Part shown: one piece after another, positions 27,754 to 37,902 of the stretch | Position numbering within the stretch: the first letter of the stretch is position 1 | How the letters are laid out: the number at the start of each line of letters is the position of its first letter | NCBI GenBank assembly: GCA_963816065.1 | Contig: CAWFJG010000002.1 | Span: 381,508 to 445,507, forward strand | DNA: 64,000 nucleotides | DNA from: Roseiarcus sp963816065 | Lineage (GTDB): Bacteria; Pseudomonadota; Alphaproteobacteria; Rhizobiales; Beijerinckiaceae | Reading direction: 5' to 3' | Made by a program: the position numbers and the translations under genes | Notes under the pieces: generated by a model | Database searches by the model: none | Seen by the model: the letters and a program-made list of their open reading frames with translations, nothing else | Told to the model about the DNA's origin: nothing

Positions 27754-28068
27754 TCAAGGATATTCAGCCGTACGCTTTTGCAACTCGGCTTCCGTCAGAG
27801 GGGCGCGCAGCCCGTCGAGCCGACGAACGGCGCTTCCTCCGAAGTCGCGAAGCCCTTTCGCTTCCCTTTCCGGCTTCAGCGCAACGAACGCCTGCCCGTC
27901 GGCCGTGGCGGTCCTGCCAACCTTCCTATCGCCCGCTTCGAAGGGTCAGGCGGCCTGGGCGAACGCGGCGATTGCGCCAACGAGGTCGGGGACATCGAGA
28001 TCGGCCCTGAGAAGGAAGGGCGCGATCGGCGTGGCGCGACACCGGTAGCGCCGCGGATCCTCGGTATG
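27754..28068 (-). pseudogene. Decayed DUF1045 (2H phosphoesterase-like) gene fragment
   Basis: Minus-strand reading from about 28068 gives HTEDPRRYRCRATPIAPFLL, then RADLDVPDLVGAIAAFAQAA, an in-frame TGA, then a stretch ending in RRLDGLRAPLTEAELQKR before a stop at 27754. The order and spacing resemble the DUF1045 family (TxDPRRYGFHATLKPPF ... FRAPLTEAELARR), a putative phosphonate-metabolism/2H group, but the first catalytic His motif is lost and the C-terminal domain is absent. A related frame may extend to about 28160. The rest of 27612-28549 holds nothing I can call. Confidence 0.5.
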
Positions 28069-28549
28069 GGTGACACAATGGACTTGCCCATGCGCTGCGC
28101 GCTCATGCCGCCATGCAACAGAGCCTCGCGCAAGTGTTCCCATCGCATGAACAATAAGGCTCCTCGCTATTCCGAGTGGGTAAAGTCGCGGAGTTCGAAT
28201 GACAGCTTGAGAATGAAAATTCGTCAACGTGATCCCAACCGATGGCGTTTGCCGGCAAGCGTCGGATAGCCGCCTCGGAGGTCGATGGCTTAGAACCAGG
28301 GGAACAGCGGGCGCTTTCCGCCTACATTCCAATGGCGCCGCTAACAGCGAGGACTTGCGAGGCACTGCTCGCCTCACCGAAACCGACTTGGCGGCAAACC
28401 GCAAGGCGTTCGCCCTACGCTGTTCCGATACGGACCTGTGGATAACCGCGGCTCCACTCTTGCCCACACGAAACAGCGAGGAGCCAACAATAATCCGAAC
28501 GCGCCACGGACCTAAGGTCTAAGGGATCTCAACGGCAGGAAAGCCGCGT

Positions 28550-28870
28550 TCACGAGGCTTCGTCGCGGCGGCCGGTTCGCGCCGGCATGCGCCGCGCCGT
28601 CCATTCGGCGGCCTCCACGGCGAGATCGGCCAGCGCTGCGCTCAGCTCCGCTCGCGACAGCAAGGGATAGGCCTTCATCGCCTGACGGGCGGCGGCAGCC
28701 GTGAACAGACCGACCAAGGCGCGAGAAAGGGTCTGACGGTCCAACCCGTCTTGCTCCGCCGCGTCCTCGAGCGCGCGCGCCAGATCCCGAATCGCGTCGT
28801 CGACCTCAACCAGCCGCTCGCGCTCGGGCGAAGAGGTGGCGAGGACGTCGACGAGCGTAAGCATGGGCAT
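28550..28870 (-). CDS. Hypothetical protein
   Basis: 106 residues, predominantly helical by composition (ALEDAAEQDGLDRQTLSRAL, then LVGLFTAAAARQAMK and LSAALADLAVEAAEWTARRM). The amphipathic heptads look like a real soluble protein. No family is recognised, no strong ribosome-binding site precedes the ATG, and it stands alone next to the decayed region. Confidence 0.45.
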   Translation of the reverse strand: MPMLTLVDVLATSSPERERLVEVDDAIRDLARALEDAAEQDGLDRQTLSRALVGLFTAAAARQAMKAYPLLSRAELSAALADLAVEAAEWTARRMPARTGRRDEAS

Positions 28871-29180
28871 CGGCGAACCGAAGAAGGAGCGCCCCGGCTC
28901 TTATCCGAGGCTAGCGGAGCTGTAAACCTGCCTGCCCAGGCGACGCCGGTTACAAAACAGTAACGTCCCGATATTACAACGCTAGTGTCCGAATGAGTTG
29001 GATGATCTTGTTGCGTATGGGCGGCCCCTTCTCCGGCCGTCCGCAGCCGCCATGCCGGCGCCGGCGCAAAGCGTTCGAAGGCCGGTAGTCCATGCATCAT
29101 CCGACAGGACCAGCGACGTTTCTCTCGCCCGGCGCCTCCAGCCTCGCGCCCGGGGCTCGCCAGTCACAGAGGCGGCCACG
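28871..29180. other. 310-base divergent intergenic region
   Basis: The gap separates the hypothetical gene and the diguanylate cyclase. The frame of the cyclase stays open upstream to 28998, but the extension lacks a ribosome-binding site. TTACAAAACAG...ATATTACAAC near 28950-28980 is AT-rich and may belong to a promoter; no firm hexamers can be assigned. Confidence 0.3.
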
Positions 29181-30260
29181 ATGAACGCGCTACTCGTCAT
29201 CCGCTCCTACATGGGGACGATTTACGCGCTCGGCATCGTATTTCTCGTTGCGGTCGCGCTGTCAGCTTTGAACTTAAATATTCCGAACGTCATTCCGGGA
29301 GCCGAGCTGCTGGTGTTCGGCTGGCTTGGCGTCGCGCTCGGGCGCCTGGCGGTCGCTGCTGAGACTGAGCCGGTCGCGCCGCCAAAGCCGGAACCCGAAC
29401 CTGCCGCGGGGCCGAAGCCGGAAGAAGACTCGAAATCCGACCGGCTTGACGCGATCGTCCGGGCGATTGCAAAGCTCGTCCAGGCCCAGGCGAGCGACAG
29501 CGACGCCTTCTCCGAGCGCCTCCAAGGCGCCAACAAGCGGCTCGCGCAGCAGACGGACGCAACGTCCGTGCGCGACATCGTCCTGGCGCTGATCGAAGAC
29601 AATCGCGAGATGCGTGACAAGTTGTCCAACGTTCGTGACCAGCTCGAGGAATCCAAGCTGCAGGTGTTGCAGCTGCAAAGCGTCCTCGAGCGGTCCGAGG
29701 AGGCCGGCATGCGCGACGTGGTGACGCTGATCGGCAACCGACGCTATTTCGATGAGACGATCGCTCAGGAACTGGAGCGTGCGCGGCGGACCGGCGATAG
29801 CTTTTGCCTGGCGCTCGCCGACATAGACCGCTTCAAGCTGGTCAACGATCGCTTTGGACATCTCGTGGGCGATCGCTTCCTGCGGCTCTTTGCCGAAATC
29901 CTGGTGCAGAACGTGCGCGGGCAGGATCGTGTGGCGCGTTTCGGCGGCGAGGAATTTGCCCTCATGATGCCGGGCGCCAGTCTCGAGAACGCGACCGCCG
30001 CGGCGGAGCGGATCCGCCGGGCCCTGGACACGAAGCGGTGGGCGATCGGACCGACGGGCGGACCGGTCGGTCCAATCACCGCCTCGTTCGGCGTTGCGGG
30101 TCTGCGCGCCGGCGAGACCTGCCAGGACCTCATCAAACGCGCCGATGACCGGCTCTATCAAGCCAAAAGCCAAGGCCGCAATTGTGTCGTGGCCGACCCG
30201 TCGGACTTGCCGCGGACCACGGTGCGCGCCACGCGCTCGAAGCGGGTCTCGAACGGCTGA
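29181..30260 (+). CDS. Membrane-anchored diguanylate cyclase (GGDEF)
   Basis: 359 residues. Two hydrophobic segments (about residues 12-32 and 38-58) anchor the N-terminus, followed by a proline/glutamate linker, a coiled coil (REMRDKLSNVRDQLEESKLQ and beyond) and a GGDEF domain. The active site is RFGGEEFALMMPG, and an RxxD inhibitory site (RGQD) lies five residues upstream, so the enzyme should make cyclic di-GMP from two GTP and be product-inhibited. It is 15 bases from a J-domain-like gene and just before the flagellar locus, a suggestive position for motility control. Confidence 0.92.
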   Translation: MNALLVIRSYMGTIYALGIVFLVAVALSALNLNIPNVIPGAELLVFGWLGVALGRLAVAAETEPVAPPKPEPEPAAGPKPEEDSKSDRLDAIVRAIAKLVQAQASDSDAFSERLQGANKRLAQQTDATSVRDIVLALIEDNREMRDKLSNVRDQLEESKLQVLQLQSVLERSEEAGMRDVVTLIGNRRYFDETIAQELERARRTGDSFCLALADIDRFKLVNDRFGHLVGDRFLRLFAEILVQNVRGQDRVARFGGEEFALMMPGASLENATAAAERIRRALDTKRWAIGPTGGPVGPITASFGVAGLRAGETCQDLIKRADDRLYQAKSQGRNCVVADPSDLPRTTVRATRSKRVSNG

Positions 30261-30274
30261 CATTGGGGACCTCC

Positions 30275-30729
30275 ATGGCAGCTCCCGACCGCGCGGGCGA
30301 CGCCTTTCGGCGCGCGCTTGACGAAATCCGCCGCCGCCCGCCGCCGGTGACCGAGGATGCAGTGCGGCCGCTTCACGCAGTCTTCGGCGCGCCCGTCGAT
30401 CTCTGGGTCCGGCGCAAGGGGGCGGAGGAGAGGCGCGCTGGCGGCTGGCGACGAATTGGACGGACGAACCGCCGAGGCCGGAGGCGCGCCCGACGCGCGC
30501 CGGTCCGCCAGACTTTGCTGCCGCGGCCGAAATCGCAGCGGCGGTCGCGCGCGAGCTCGGCATCGGGACTGGACTGACCGCGGATGCGTTGACAAAGCGC
30601 TGGCGCGCGTTCGTCTTGCGTAATCATCCCGACCGCCAACCAGCATATGCGCGCGAACGGGCCAACGCCCGCGTCGCCATCGCCAATGCTCTACGCGACC
30701 GGGCCTGCCGGGAGCTACGCGGCGCCTAA
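30275..30729 (+). CDS. J-domain-like protein, frameshifted
   Basis: About 150 residues. The N-terminal part (MAAPDRAGDAFRRALDEIRR, then AVFGAPVDLWVRR) is unrecognised. The C-terminal part reads TADALTKRWRAFVLRNHPDR followed by ERANARVAIANAL, with the HPD tripeptide and flanking helices of a DnaJ domain, though divergent. The frame changes by +2/-1 near 30437, where GGCGCGCTGG may hold a duplicated GC. It follows the diguanylate cyclase closely, probably in one transcript. A co-chaperone role would be inference. Confidence 0.55.
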
Positions 30730-30740
30730 AGGGAGGCCAT

Positions 30741-31241
30741 TCAGTCGAAGATCAAATTTCGGGAGAACAGCACCGCGCCGTTGGCCGGGCCCGCGAGCGT
30801 GGTAAGCGTCCGACCGTGGTCGTCGAGAACCACCCAACCGCCGTCGCGCCGGACGATTGCGCCGATCCGTCCGAGGCCCGCAACCTCCTCGCCGGGGCCC
30901 GCAGCGACGATCTTTCCCTCGGTGCTGAGCCAGACGCGGCCGGGGCGCGCGGCGACGATCTGAGGCCGCGGGGGAGGCAGCGGGTTGGGCTGGGGATCGG
31001 CGACGGAGCCGGTCGGAGACGTGTCTATCGCCGTCGCGGCTGTAGCCGGAAGCAGAGCCGCCGGGACGACCACAGCCGTCGCCGACCCGCGCGGCTGAGC
31101 GAATAGCGCCAGATAGTCCATGCCCATGACCCGGACCTCGCCGCCGCCGAAGGCGAACATGTAGCCGGCGAACACAATCGAAGCGCTGGCTAAGCTTGTC
31201 CCAATCGCTTTGAGCGCAACGTCCGGTTCGTTCGGTATCAT
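30741..31241 (-). CDS. Hypothetical membrane protein downstream of fliI
   Basis: 166 residues from ATG 31241, seven bases after the fliI stop. One N-terminal membrane helix (TSLASASIVFAGYMFAFGGG) is followed by a proline-rich linker and a C-terminal small beta domain (GRVWLSTEGKIVAAGPGEEV, IVRRDGGWVVLDDHG) resembling a compact periplasmic barrel. It is not a recognised flagellar protein, but it is the third gene of the flgF-fliI operon and so probably works with the flagellum or its export. Confidence 0.65.
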   Translation of the reverse strand: MIPNEPDVALKAIGTSLASASIVFAGYMFAFGGGEVRVMGMDYLALFAQPRGSATAVVVPAALLPATAATAIDTSPTGSVADPQPNPLPPPRPQIVAARPGRVWLSTEGKIVAAGPGEEVAGLGRIGAIVRRDGGWVVLDDHGRTLTTLAGPANGAVLFSRNLIFD

Positions 31242-31248
31242 CTGCGCC

Positions 31249-32615
31249 TCACAAATCGCCAGTCTTGATGTCGTTGCGCAGCGCCGCCGCGAGGTCGATG
31301 AAGGGGTCCTCGCAGAGCGGCGCATCGGGCGCCTGAATCATCGCATCGTAAATTCGTGGCACCGACTTGATCGCCTTATCAAGGAGGGGATCGACGCCGG
31401 GCGTGTAGCCGCCCATAAGCCGCAGCTCGCGCGTCTCCTCGTAACGCGCGACGAGCGATCTGAGATTTGAAACCAGCTTGCGCTGTTCGGGCGTCCACAC
31501 CGGGTGGGCGAGTCGCGACACCGACGACAGGATATTAACCGCCGGATAACGGCCGTCATCGGCAATCGCGCGGTCCAGCACGATATGACCGTCGAGGGTG
31601 CCCCGCACTGCGTCGGCGATCGGATCGTTGTGATCGTCGCCGTCGACAAGCACCGAAAAGATTCCGGTGATGGATCCCGCCCCCTCCGGCCCGGGCCCCG
31701 CGCGTTCGAGAAGGCGGGGAAGGTCGCTGAATACGCTTGGCGCATAGCCGCGCGCGACCGCTGGTTCTCCCGCGGCGAGCGCGACGTCCCGAGCGGCGTG
31801 GGCGAAGCGTGTCACCGAATCGAGGATGAGCAGAACCTGCTCGCCCCTGTCGCGGAAATATTCGGCGACCGCCATCGCCGTCTTCGGCGCCAGACGTCGC
31901 ATCATTGGGCTCTCGTCGCCAGTCGAGACCACTGCAATAGCCTGGGCGCGATCGTCGCCGAGCGTGTCGTCGAGGAATTCGCGAACTTCCCGGCCGCGCT
32001 CACCGACCAGACCGATGACGACCGTGTCGAACTGCGGCGCGCGGGCGAGCATCGCCAGAAGCGACGACTTGCCGACGCCCGAGCCGGCGAACACGCCGAT
32101 GCGCTGGCCGAGGCAGAGAGGCGTGAAAAGATCGACCACACGTACGCCGGTGCGGATCGGGGTGGAGACGCGCGCGCGACTCAGCGCCGGCGGCGGATCC
32201 GCGTCGAGTGGCGCAGGCCGGTCCCCAAAAGCGAGTTCGCCGCCGCCGTCGAGCGGCCGCCCCAGCGCGTCGATCACGCGGCCCTTCCACGCCGGGTCCG
32301 GGGACAGCGACAGGTTTTCGGTGCGATAGGCGCGGGCGCCGATGGCCGCATCGCAGCGCGCGTCGAACGGCTTCAGCGTCGCCGAACCATCGTCGATCCT
32401 GACGACCTCGCCGATCTGGACGCGGCCCTCCGACGTCGACACCGACGCATTCTCCGAGCTTGAGGAAGCGCGAGAGGTCCCGCGACGCGGTAGTGGGACA
32501 TCGAGACCTCGGTCACGAGCCCGCTGACTCGCGCGGCCTGCAGATTGCGCAGACCCCAGGCGACGCTGCGCTCGAGACGGGTGAGAGCTGAGCCTTCGGC
32601 CGGCGCGTCGCTCAC
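31249..32615 (-). CDS. fliI: Flagellar export ATPase FliI, two frameshifts
   Basis: About 455 residues. FliI hydrolyses ATP to unfold and deliver flagellar export substrates at the basal body. Walker A is GSGVGKSSLL, with GLVGERGREVREF, QVLLILDSVTRFAHAARD and the GSITGIFSVLVDGDDHNDP region typical of FliI rather than F1-beta. GTG 32615 overlaps the flgF stop (GTGA). Removing single bases near 32478 and 32430 joins SHYRVAG, SRFLKLGECVGVDV and EGRVQIGEV into a normal N-terminal domain. Confidence 0.93.
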
Positions 32616-33341
32616 GACGAGGAACCCAGCGTCTTGATGGCGTCCTGAAGCGAGGATTTCGGACTGGGACGACTCCGGCTGCGACGCCGTCAAAAGCCCG
32701 CGAGACATCAATGAGCCGTGTCATCTCGCGCACCGGATCGACATTCGAGCTCTCGACAGCCCCTTGGACCACACCGTTGCGAGTGAAGTCGAGGATCGGC
32801 CGGGCCGGCTTGTCGGGTATGACGCCCGAGTTTTCCGTCCGCTTCAAGTGCGCGGCCGGGATCGATGGCGAAGAGTCCGATCGCGCCAACCTGCTGGCCG
32901 TTCTGGCTGATCATGCCGTCGGCAGAGACGTTCAGAGGACCGGCGGCGCTGTCGACCATGATCGGCGCGCTCGCCGGCGTCGAGGAACGGATCGCCGTTC
33001 AGCGTACCTGAGCATGCCCGACTCGTCGATCCGGGCCCGGCCGTCGCGAGTATAGGCCGTGCCCGCCGGCGTCTGAATTCCGAACCAGCCATCGCCCTGG
33101 ACCGCGAAATCCAGCGGATTGTCGGTCTTGACGAGTCCGCCGGCCGCCGCGACACGTAGTTGGCGCCGGAAGAAACGTAGCTGAGCGTCGTCTCGCCGGT
33201 CCGCGCCATCTCGGATTCGAACGACACGCCGGTCGCGCGGTAGCCGACGGTATTCATGTTGGCGATATTGTCAGCGATCGTCTCCATCCGGCGCTCGAGC
33301 GCCACCTGGGCCGATATCGCGACATAAAGTCCATTCTGCAT
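32612..33341 (-). CDS. flgF: Flagellar proximal rod protein FlgF, several frameshifts
   Basis: About 240 residues. The N-terminal rod/hook motif is MQNGLYVAISAQVALERRME followed by TIADNIANMNTVGYRA; the C-terminal motif is VVQGAVESSNVDPVREMTRL, ending in DAIKTLGSSS. These are diagnostic of FlgF in the proximal rod. Start ATG 33341 follows GGAG. At least four frame breaks lie between (near 33135, 32990, 32670 and 32650), two of which are repaired by removing one base. The stop overlaps fliI. It is divergent from motA with 148 bases between. Confidence 0.88.
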
Positions 33342-33489
33342 GACACGCTCCTGGGCTCGCACGGTCGCCACGACCGCCGAACGGGTGAGACGATCCGTCC
33401 GGAGCTTGTCCCGGGCTGACCTGGCCGGCGAAAGCCTGGGGTAAGTCTCGCGCCGCAAACATGCAGCGGCTAGAGACCAGGAGCGCACC

Positions 33490-34388
33490 TTGAATTTCGC
33501 CATCGGCCGTCTCATCGCCGTCGGCTGCATCCTCGGCGGCTACGCGGCGCTCGGCGGACATCTCGAAGTGCTGATGCAGCCCTACGAGTTCGTCATCATC
33601 GCCGGCGCGGCGCTCGGCATCTTCATCATCGCCAACACGACCTCGACCATCAAGGACTGCGGCAAAGCGATGGCTCGAGGCGATCCTCGACAAGGTCCCC
33701 GAAGCCACGCGACTATCTCGACGTGATGAGCGTGCTGCACGCGCTGATGCGCGAACTGCGGGCAAAATCGCGCAGCGAGGTCGAGGGCCATTTCGACAAC
33801 CCGAGCGAATCCGAGATCTTCAAGGCCTTTCCCAAGCTGCTGGCCGAACAAGGACCTCGTGACCTTCATCTGCGACTACGGCCGCCTGATCATCATCGGC
33901 AACGCCCGCACGCACGAGATCGAGGCGCTGATGGACGAGGAGATCGAGACCCTGGCGCATGACCGCTACAAACCCTCGCATGCCTTCCAAGCGATCGGCC
34001 GACGGCTTGCCGGCGCTCGGCATCGTCGCGGCGGTGCTCGGCATCATCCACGCGATGGGTGCGCTCGACCAGTCGCCTGAGGTGCTCGGCGGCCTCATCG
34101 GCGCGGCGCTGGTCGGCACGTTCGGCGGGATCTTTCTGTCCTACGCGGTGGTCGCGCCGATCGCGCAGAAGATCAAAGCGTCGTGCGGCAGAAGCAGCTT
34201 GCGCATGTTCACCCTCGTCAAGCAGACCCTGCTCGCCTTCATGAACGGGGCGATGCCGCAGGTCGCGGTCGAGTTCGGCCGCAAGACGATCCCCGCCCAG
34301 GAGCGGCCGACCATCGACGTGGTCGAGAACGAGACGATCTCCGGCGCGGCGGCCGGCGGCGACAACGCGAGTCCGAGAGGCCGCATGA
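33490..34388 (+). CDS. motA: Flagellar motor stator protein MotA, multiple frameshifts
   Basis: About 295 residues of the proton-channel stator subunit. Segments in order: the first helices (FAIGRLIAVGCILGGYAALG, VIIAGAALGIFIIANT), the cytoplasmic loop (LHALMRELRAKSRSEVEGHF, then PSESEIF and DEEIETLAHDRYKP), and LPALGIVAAVLGIIHAMGAL containing the conserved channel helix. TTG 33490 follows GGAG. Single extra bases near 33672, 33702, 33846 and 34004 disrupt it, and a net in-frame cluster lies near 34180. With one further shift in the tail the stop is TGA 34386-34388, overlapping the fliM ATG. Confidence 0.9.
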
Positions 34389-35390
34389 GCGACGACGAAT
34401 ACCCGTCGAGGCGCGATCAGGGCGCGCGCCGAGCTCAAGGGCGCGATGCTCGAACATTCGGGCCTCGCGGTCGAGCGGATGCCGGGCCTGGCCGCGGCGC
34501 TCGAAAGATTCGTCGCCGAGGCGCCGAACGAGCCTCGCGCCGCTCGTCAGCCGACCCGCCCGGCGTCGGCGACGATCGAAACGGTCCAGGCGACGACGCT
34601 CTTTCAGGCGATCGGCGACTGCGCCGGCCTGACCGCAGCGATCTACGCCAGCGCCGAGCCGGAGACCCGCCTTCTGCTCGCCCTCGACGAGCGAATTGAC
34701 GATCTGATCGTTGCGTCGATTTTCGGTCAAAGGTCGCGGCTGAGGGCGTCGAGCGGCGATCGGGACCGGAAACGCCGACTCCCGCACGGCGATCGAGACC
34801 GCGCTCGTCGAGGAATTCGCGCGCGCGCTCGGCCGAGCGCTCGAGGCGGGCTTCGCTCCGTCTGCGCCGCTTTCGCTCGCCTTCGAGCGCCTAGTGACAT
34901 TGAACGACGTTATCGCGCTCGGACCACGGGAAATGGCGGTGGCCGCAGCGCGATTTTCGCTGCCGCATGAAGGGCGGGGCGTGCGAGGGCCTTGTCCTCC
35001 TGCCCCAGACGTTTCTGCTGCCCTTCCGCAAGGAGCTCGAGCGGGAACGGCGGCCGAGACCGCGCCCGTCGACCGCCGCTGGTCGCGGTCGATGGAAAGC
35101 GGCCTCAAGCAGACGCGGCTGCCGGTGACTGCGATCCTGGAGGAGCTGCCTGATGACGCCTCGGCGATATCGCCGGACTTCGCCCCGGGGCGATTCTGCC
35201 GCTGCGCGGTGACTTCAACTCGGTCCGGCTCGAATGCGCCGGACGCGGGCATGTTCCGTCTGCAAACTCGGCCAGGGCGACGGGCGATACCGTCTCGAAA
35301 TTGAGAGCGCGATCCGCACCGGCCCGGAGCCGGCCATGCCGTTAGAGCAGTCGCCGTGTCCGCACAACCCCGACGAAAGAATGCCGATGA
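34385..35390 (+). CDS. fliM: Flagellar switch protein FliM, multiple frameshifts
   Basis: About 330 residues. FliM is the C-ring subunit that binds CheY-P. Segments are scattered over three frames: AMLEHSGLAVERMPGLAAAL, TLFQAIGDCAGLTAAIYASA, a middle CheC-like region (TPRTAIETALVEEFARAL; LSLAFERLVTLNDVIALGPR) and a C-terminal SpoA domain (DIAGLRPGAILPLRGDFNSV, then CKLGQGDGRYRLEIES). Its ATG overlaps motA and its TGA (35388-35390) overlaps the fliN start. The N-terminus is less conserved than usual, as in other rhizobial FliM. Confidence 0.82.
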
Positions 35391-35751
35391 TGGAGACGAA
35401 GCACTCCCTTTCGCAAGATCCTCCGAAGGCGCCCGAGCCGCCGGGCTCCGCGCCGGCCTCGCGCTCGCGAGGCCCGAACGCCGCCCCGAACCTGAATGCG
35501 ATCCTTTCGATCCCCGTCACCGTGCAGGTGGTGCTGGGTTCGACGACGCTGCCGGTCGCGAGCCTGATGAAGCTGGCCCGCGGCGCGGTCATCTCGCTCG
35601 ATCAGCGGGTTGGCGATCCGGTCGACATCGTCGTCAACGGCAAGTCGTGGCGCGCGGCGAGATCGTTGTCGTGGACGAAGTCGAGCCAACGCTTCGGCGT
35701 TTCCCTGCTCGAGATCGTCGCCTGCCGCGCAATCTCGATCGGGCGGCCTGA
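35387..35751 (+). CDS. fliN: Flagellar switch protein FliN, frameshifted
   Basis: About 120 residues. A polar N-terminus leads to a SpoA domain: LNAILSIPVTVQVVLGSTTL, PVASLMKLARGAVISLDQRV, GDPVDIVVNGK, VVARGEIVVVDE and FGVSLLEIVA. FliN forms the base of the C-ring with FliM. Start ATG 35387 (or 35390) overlaps the fliM stop. Two frame changes lie near 35650 and 35730; the corrected end is RNLDRAA with TGA at 35749-35751. It lies 15 bases before fliG. Confidence 0.88.
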
Positions 35752-35766
35752 GGACGGGAAGCGACC

Positions 35767-36792
35767 ATGGCCGAGCCCATCAGCAACGGAAGGAGCGGTT
35801 TTTCAGCGGCCCGGAAAAGGCCGCCGCCCTGCTTCTGATGCTGGGCGCGCCGGCGGCGGGGCGGCTTCTGAAGCACTTCGACCAGCCTGACCTCGAAGTC
35901 CTTGCACGGGCGGCGGCCGGCCTCGACGCCGTCTCGCCCGCGGCGCTCGAGCGCCTTGTCGAGGCGTTCACGGCTGACTTTTCCGCCGGCTCCAATCTGC
36001 TCGGCGGCGCCGCCGAGGCGCGCAACCTTCTCGCCGAGGCTCTGCCGCCCGAGGAGGTCGAGGTTTTGCTGGGCTCGCGCTACGGGCGACGGCCCGGCGA
36101 TCGACGTCTGGCGGGGGCTCGCCAACGCCCCCGAGAGATGCGATCGTCGCCTTCCTGACTGCCGAAAGGCCGGCGACGGCGACCTACATTCTCTCCCGGC
36201 TCGACCCACCGCTGGCGGCAAGAATCGTCAGTGCTCTGCCGCGAGACCGCCGCAATGCCGCCGTTTGCGGCCTCATCGCGCCGCATGAAGTCACGCCTCG
36301 CGCTGCGACGCTCATCGAAGAGGCGCTGCGCAAGTCGCTGAAAAAGTTGGACGCGGCCCCAAGCGGCGCGGTCGACGGGCGCTCGCGCATCGCCGGCATT
36401 ATCAACAACCTCGACCCCGACGCGGCGGAAGACGTCATGCGCGTGATCGGAGAAGCGCGACCTAAAGACGCAGCCATCCTCAGGCCGATGCTGTTTTCCT
36501 TCAACGATCTGCCGAAGCTCACCGAGCGCGCCCGGGCGCTGCTGTTCGATCGCGCCTCGATCGACATCGTCGTCATGGCGCTGCGCGGCACGCGATCCGG
36601 AGTTCCGCAACACCGTGCTCTCTTCGATGCCGTCGCGGGGACGCCGTCTGGTTGAGGGCGAACTCGCTTCAGGCGGCCTTGCGGCCGCGCGCGAAATCGC
36701 CAAAGCTCGCAAGGCGATCACGGAGATCGTGCTTGGAATGGCGGCGCGCAACGAGATCGAGCTTCATCCCGCCGGTCGACGAGGCGGCGTGA
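35767..36792 (+). CDS. fliG: Flagellar switch protein FliG, frameshifted
   Basis: About 340 residues. FliG links the MS-ring to the C-ring and contacts the stator. Recognisable parts are FSGPEKAAALLLMLGAPAAG (FliG N domain), ILSRLDPPLAARIVSALP (middle), RIAGIINNLDPDAAEDVMRV (EHPQR-like region) and the C-terminal FNDLPKLTERARALLFDRAS with its charged torque helix. Single extra bases are needed to explain frame changes near 35800, 36085, 36130, 36595 and 36770. The corrected end ELHPPVDEAA stops at 36790-36792. It follows fliN closely. Confidence 0.9.
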
Positions 36793-36813
36793 CAGTCGCA
36801 ACGGACGCGTTGA

Positions 36814-37902
36814 ATGAGCGCCGAAGTCGATCACGAGGACAAGACCGAGGAGCCGACCGAGAAACGGCTGCATGACGCGGTCGAGCGGGGCCAGGTCGCC
36901 TTCTCGCGCGAAGCGCCGCTGTTCGCCGCGCTGTCGGCGGCGCTGATCGCCCTCGTGTTCGTCGATCCCCGAGCGCGCCGCGGCGCTGCTCGTCGGCCTC
37001 ATCGGCGTCATCGACGATCCGGGCGGATGGCGGATCGAGCGCGGCGGCGACGTTCCTGCGCTCGCGGGTCCGCCGTTGCGCGCCGCCGCGCGAATTCCTC
37101 TGGCCGGTCGTGGCCCTGCTGATGGCGGCCGGGCTCATTGCGTCCTTCGCCCAGGCGACGCCGCGCATCGCGCCCGGCCGCATCATCCCCGACTTCTCGC
37201 GCATCTCGCCGCATAGCGGCTTTCGCCGCGTGTTCGGCGCGCGCGGGAGCGGTGGAATTCGCCAAGAGCGTCATCAAGCTCGGTGCGGTGATCGTCGTCG
37301 CCGCCATGATGCTGATCGGCCAGAAAGCGGTTCTTCTGACCGCGATGGACGTCGATCCGGCGGTGCTGCCGGAGCGCATTCTGGCGCTCGCCGCCAAAAC
37401 GATCGCCGCCGTGCTGGTGGCGACGCTCGCCATCGCCTGCGCCGACCTGGTCTGGTCGCGAATCCTGTGGCGCCGCGACAACCGCATGAGCAAACACGAG
37501 GTCAAGGAGGAGCTCAGGCTGGCCGAGGGCGACCGCATGATCAAGGCGCGCCTGCGCTCGCTGCGCCTCGATCGTTCGCGCAAGCGCATGCTGTCGGCGG
37601 TGCCGCGCGCGACCATGGTGGTGACCAATCCGACCCATTACGCGGTGGCGATGCGCTACGTGCGGAGCGAAGGCCGCGCCCCGATCGTCCTCGCCAAGGG
37701 CGCCGACCTCATCGCGCTCAAGATTCGCGCAATCGCCGCGGCGCATGACATCCCCGTCATCGAGGACAAGCCGCTCGCCCGGTCGCTCTATGCGGCGGTG
37801 GAGGTGGAGCGGCCGATCCCGGCGGAGTTCTATCGCGCGGTCGCGGAGATCGTGCACCTGATCCAGCAGAGGAAAGCCGGATGGGCCTATCGAAGGCATT
37901 AG
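36814..37902 (+). CDS. flhB: Flagellar export protein FlhB, frameshifted N-terminal half
   Basis: About 358 residues. FlhB is an export-gate membrane protein that switches substrate specificity by self-cleavage. The start (MSAEVDHEDKTEEPTEKRLH) and GFRRVFG segment are typical. Four membrane helices are followed by the cytoplasmic domain with the cleavage motif NPTHYAVAMRY (cleavage between N and P). Frame changes near 36965, 37040-37090 and 37240 affect only the membrane part; from 37260 to the stop the sequence is clean. The 3' end overlaps the next gene by 22 bases. Confidence 0.92.
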
